Source: Strigamia acuminata
Taxonomy: Eukaryota; Arthropoda; Chilopoda; Geophilomorpha; Linotaeniidae
Length of the DNA stretch: 64,000 nt
NCBI GenBank assembly: GCA_949358305.1
Contig: CASHSZ010000140.1
Coordinates: 1-64,000, forward strand
Direction of reading: 5' to 3'
The stretch's first letter is position 1. Each line of letters begins with the position of its first letter. This document shows, piece after piece, positions 62,577 through 64,000 of this stretch. Both the position numbers and the translations under genes were made by a program. Below the pieces are notes generated by a model, which saw nothing but the letters and a program-made list of their open reading frames with translations, was not told the origin of the DNA and did not search any database.

Positions 62577-63083
62577 CCCTATGGCGCGCATGCGGATTTC
62601 GCGGAGTGCGAAAGGGACCCTATATTTAACATTACGGCGGCCTATACCTTGACCCCCTGTTCGCAGTCTCGTGGCGGATTCTGCGGATTTCACCTATTCG
62701 TACAATCCGCACGATCGCGCGTGTTTTATCATTCTTGGCAAACCGTTTTTTGAAAACGCGTTGTAACGCATCCTCAACTTTACAAATCTCGCTTAGCGCG
62801 ATCGCGCTATAACGCTTCTTCGTGTCCAACAAAAACAGCCGATTAAAAACGAAACTTCGGGTTTCGCTAAAACGCGATTTTGATATCGGGAAGGGCACGT
62901 GACCACGTGGGTAAAAATAGAATCGAGTTTCGTGAAAACCTAATTTGGAGAAACGGCGTGGTGGTTTTGCGAAATATATCACATGTCACGTGATCGGACG
63001 TTGGATCTCGTACATAAACGTTCGTGCCTGGTCAAACCAGAGTCTTTAAAAAATATAAATGCATTTCCCGATCATAGGATTAA
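62573..63083. mobile_element. Candidate TTAA-bounded (piggyBac-like) non-autonomous element
   Basis: The left end is TTAA followed by CCCTATGGCGCGCATGCGGA. A candidate right end reads CATAGGATTAA (TTAA at 63080-63083), giving TTAATCCTATG on the other strand. A diverged inverted relative lies in every N module (11082-11160 in N1): both share TATAGGCCGCCGTAATGTTA and GACCCTTTCGC-type words and both stop at GGTTAA. TTAA duplication and CCC-starting ends are typical of the piggyBac superfamily. No transposase is present, and the right end is weak. Confidence 0.4.
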
Positions 63084-63104
63084 TTTCGCGCCGTGTGCTC
63101 CAGT

Positions 63105-63270
63105 CATTAATTAGGTTATCTTCGTCGCAACTCGTCATAATAAAATTTTTACAGAAAATCAATCGTTTCGTATTTTATTTTCACTTTCCGGGAGTCTCGC
63201 GTCGTCGTAGTCGACGCGAGTCTCACCGAACGCGTTCTGCGGGTTCGGCGAGCGTTTTCAGATCGGGGCG
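63105..63270 (-). repeat. Diverged 3' gene-end repeat, copy 1
   Basis: Aligns with 63730-63893 at roughly 70% by eye, in the same order: a stop codon in CCGATCTGA (minus strand), a CpG-rich 3' untranslated stretch, then AATAAAATACGAAAC (signal at 63174-63179). Upstream of the stop (above 63270) the similarity is lost, so this copy is a fragment. Confidence 0.55.
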
Positions 63271-63417
63271 GACCGTCTCGTATAGTACCGGGCGCGCCTC
63301 CCCAACTGACCGGTCGATGGTTATATAGTTTAAAATTTCCTCGACCGAGTAAACGGTCGATGCTTCAGCGTCCGGTCGATGATGTGGCATTTGTGCGCGT
63401 TCATCCCGTGTCTCTCA
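63271..63417. other. Unassigned stretch with CGGTCGATG repeats
   Basis: Contains CGGTCGATG three times (63311, 63353 and 63373 approximately). It may be the body of the element whose 3' end is the hairpin at 63418; no promoter or gene is recognised. Confidence 0.35.
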
Positions 63418-63462
63418 GACTGGCCTTCGGGCCGGTCAAAATAAATAAATAAATAAATAAAT
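63418..63462 (+). mobile_element. LINE/SINE-like 3' end: UUCG hairpin and (AAAT)n tail
   Basis: GACTGGCC-TTCG-GGCCGGTC (63418-63437) forms an 8-bp stem with one G-T pair and a UUCG tetraloop, directly followed by six AAAT-type repeats to 63462. A 3' hairpin plus a short microsatellite tail is the recognition end of several LINE and SINE families. The 5' boundary is not identifiable. Confidence 0.45.
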
Positions 63463-63729
63463 CCGAAAATAGAACGTATCCTTCCCGGCGAATAGATGCG
63501 GCTGGGGTCGTTGAGCGACGGCGGCGACGGCAACCCCGACGACTCGTCCCAAAAAATAAGCTCTCGTATCGGCACCCGTTCGTTTATTTAAATGTGCGCG
63601 CGGTCGCGTGCATTCTACCCGTGTCCGATGTAGCGATCGATACGGGATAAAAAAAATATCACCCGAAAAAGAAAGACGATTAAAGTTTTAATTCTCCGGT
63701 CGTGGCACCGACTCTGCGGTTCGTACTTT
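63463..63729. other. Unassigned stretch
   Basis: About 270 bp with no gene, RNA or repeat that I recognise. On the minus strand it lies downstream of the polyadenylation signal at 63802-63807. Confidence 0.4.
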
Positions 63730-63801
63730 AACCGTTAATTAGATTATCTTCGTCGTAATTTACCGGGAAAAAAAATTTGTAGGGAATCCGTTGTTTCGTA
63801 T

Positions 63802-63807
63802 TTTATT
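63802..63807 (-). terminator. Polyadenylation signal, minus strand
   Basis: AATAAA (minus strand) about 80 nt after the stop codon at 63886-63888; conserved in the diverged copy at 63174-63179. Confidence 0.5.
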
Positions 63808-63885
63808 TCCATCTCCCGGGGGTCTCGCGCCGTCCCAGTCGATCGGAGTCTTCCTCAACACGTTCGATGGGTTTTGCCAACACTT

Positions 63886-64000
63886 TCAGATCGCCAGCGG
63901 AACTCGGGCCCGCCGCTCGGTCGAGCGGCTCAGTACCCGCCGGGCGGCGTGGTAGCCGGGTTCTCGCTTCCAGTGGCTGTAGGCGTCCTTCTTGAACGCC
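63886..64000 (-). CDS. C-terminus of an unrecognised protein, partial
   Basis: The minus-strand frame enters from beyond the window and ends at TGA 63886-63888. Its 37 visible residues begin AFKKDAYSHWKREPGY and end RRARVPLAI; it is basic. A polyadenylation signal follows at the right distance, and the stop and 3' untranslated region recur at 63105-63270, so it probably belongs to a dispersed multicopy element, perhaps a retrotransposon. I cannot assign a family from so short a piece. Confidence 0.4.
   Translation of the reverse strand, partial: AFKKDAYSHWKREPGYHAARRVLSRSTERRARVPLAI

Noticed and set aside
63582-63592. TTTATTTAAATGT as the right end of the TTAA element
   Set aside because: It resembles the cluster 1 sequence after TTAA for a few bases only, and the preceding sequence does not match the CCCTATGG terminus.

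Overview
The window is eukaryotic, non-genic repeat DNA, probably from an invertebrate animal. The evidence for an animal is a Ty1/copia element whose primer-binding site fits the 3' end of metazoan initiator tRNA-Met (TGGTAGCAGAGG; plant copia elements usually carry TGGTATCAGAGC). The DNA is also very rich in CpG, so it does not look like a heavily methylated vertebrate genome. I cannot name the species. No rRNA, tRNA, CRISPR or bacterial-type gene was recognised.

About 90% of the window is one nested tandem-repeat system in two clusters: 1-49456 (left edge cut by the window) and 50984-62576. The parts are: (E) AT-rich monomers of about 340 bp, three diverged ones forming a 1015-bp unit present 17 times; (D) a GC-rich monomer of roughly 65-125 bp, used in both orientations; (G) arrays of an 11-bp GGGCCGTTAAC repeat and a 53-bp repeat; and (B) a 94-bp AT-rich core box inside the G arrays, 37 copies, one of them split by a retrotransposon. 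E runs are bracketed by inverted D copies, making eight fold-back blocks (1.8-4.8 kb, with 1 to 4 units each). A second, 1.83-kb nested inverted-repeat module (N, four copies) closes each super-unit. Super-unit 1 is 1-16415 (blocks 1, 2, 3, N1, a 4.4-kb array). Super-unit 2 is 16416-37589 (blocks 4, 5, N2, an array carrying the retrotransposon). Super-unit 3 is 37590-49456 (blocks 6, 7, N3, right edge). Super-unit 4 is 50984-62576 (block 8, N4, right edge). Copies are nearly identical at the base level, so the array is young or actively homogenised.

The only complete protein-coding gene is the gag-pol of a full-length Ty1/copia retrotransposon at 28999-35983. It sits in a core box of super-unit 2, with 477-bp LTRs that read as identical, a 5-bp CAACA target duplication, PBS, polypurine tract and every catalytic motif intact. 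Its leader lacks any ATG over 1230 nt.

The non-satellite parts are the spacer 49457-50983, with a short coding-like fragment on the minus strand, and the right flank 62577-64000. The flank holds a TTAA-bounded repeat also present in diverged form inside N, a UUCG-hairpin plus (AAAT)n tail typical of LINE/SINE ends, and two diverged copies of a 3' gene end on the minus strand, the second with a readable C-terminus running off the window.
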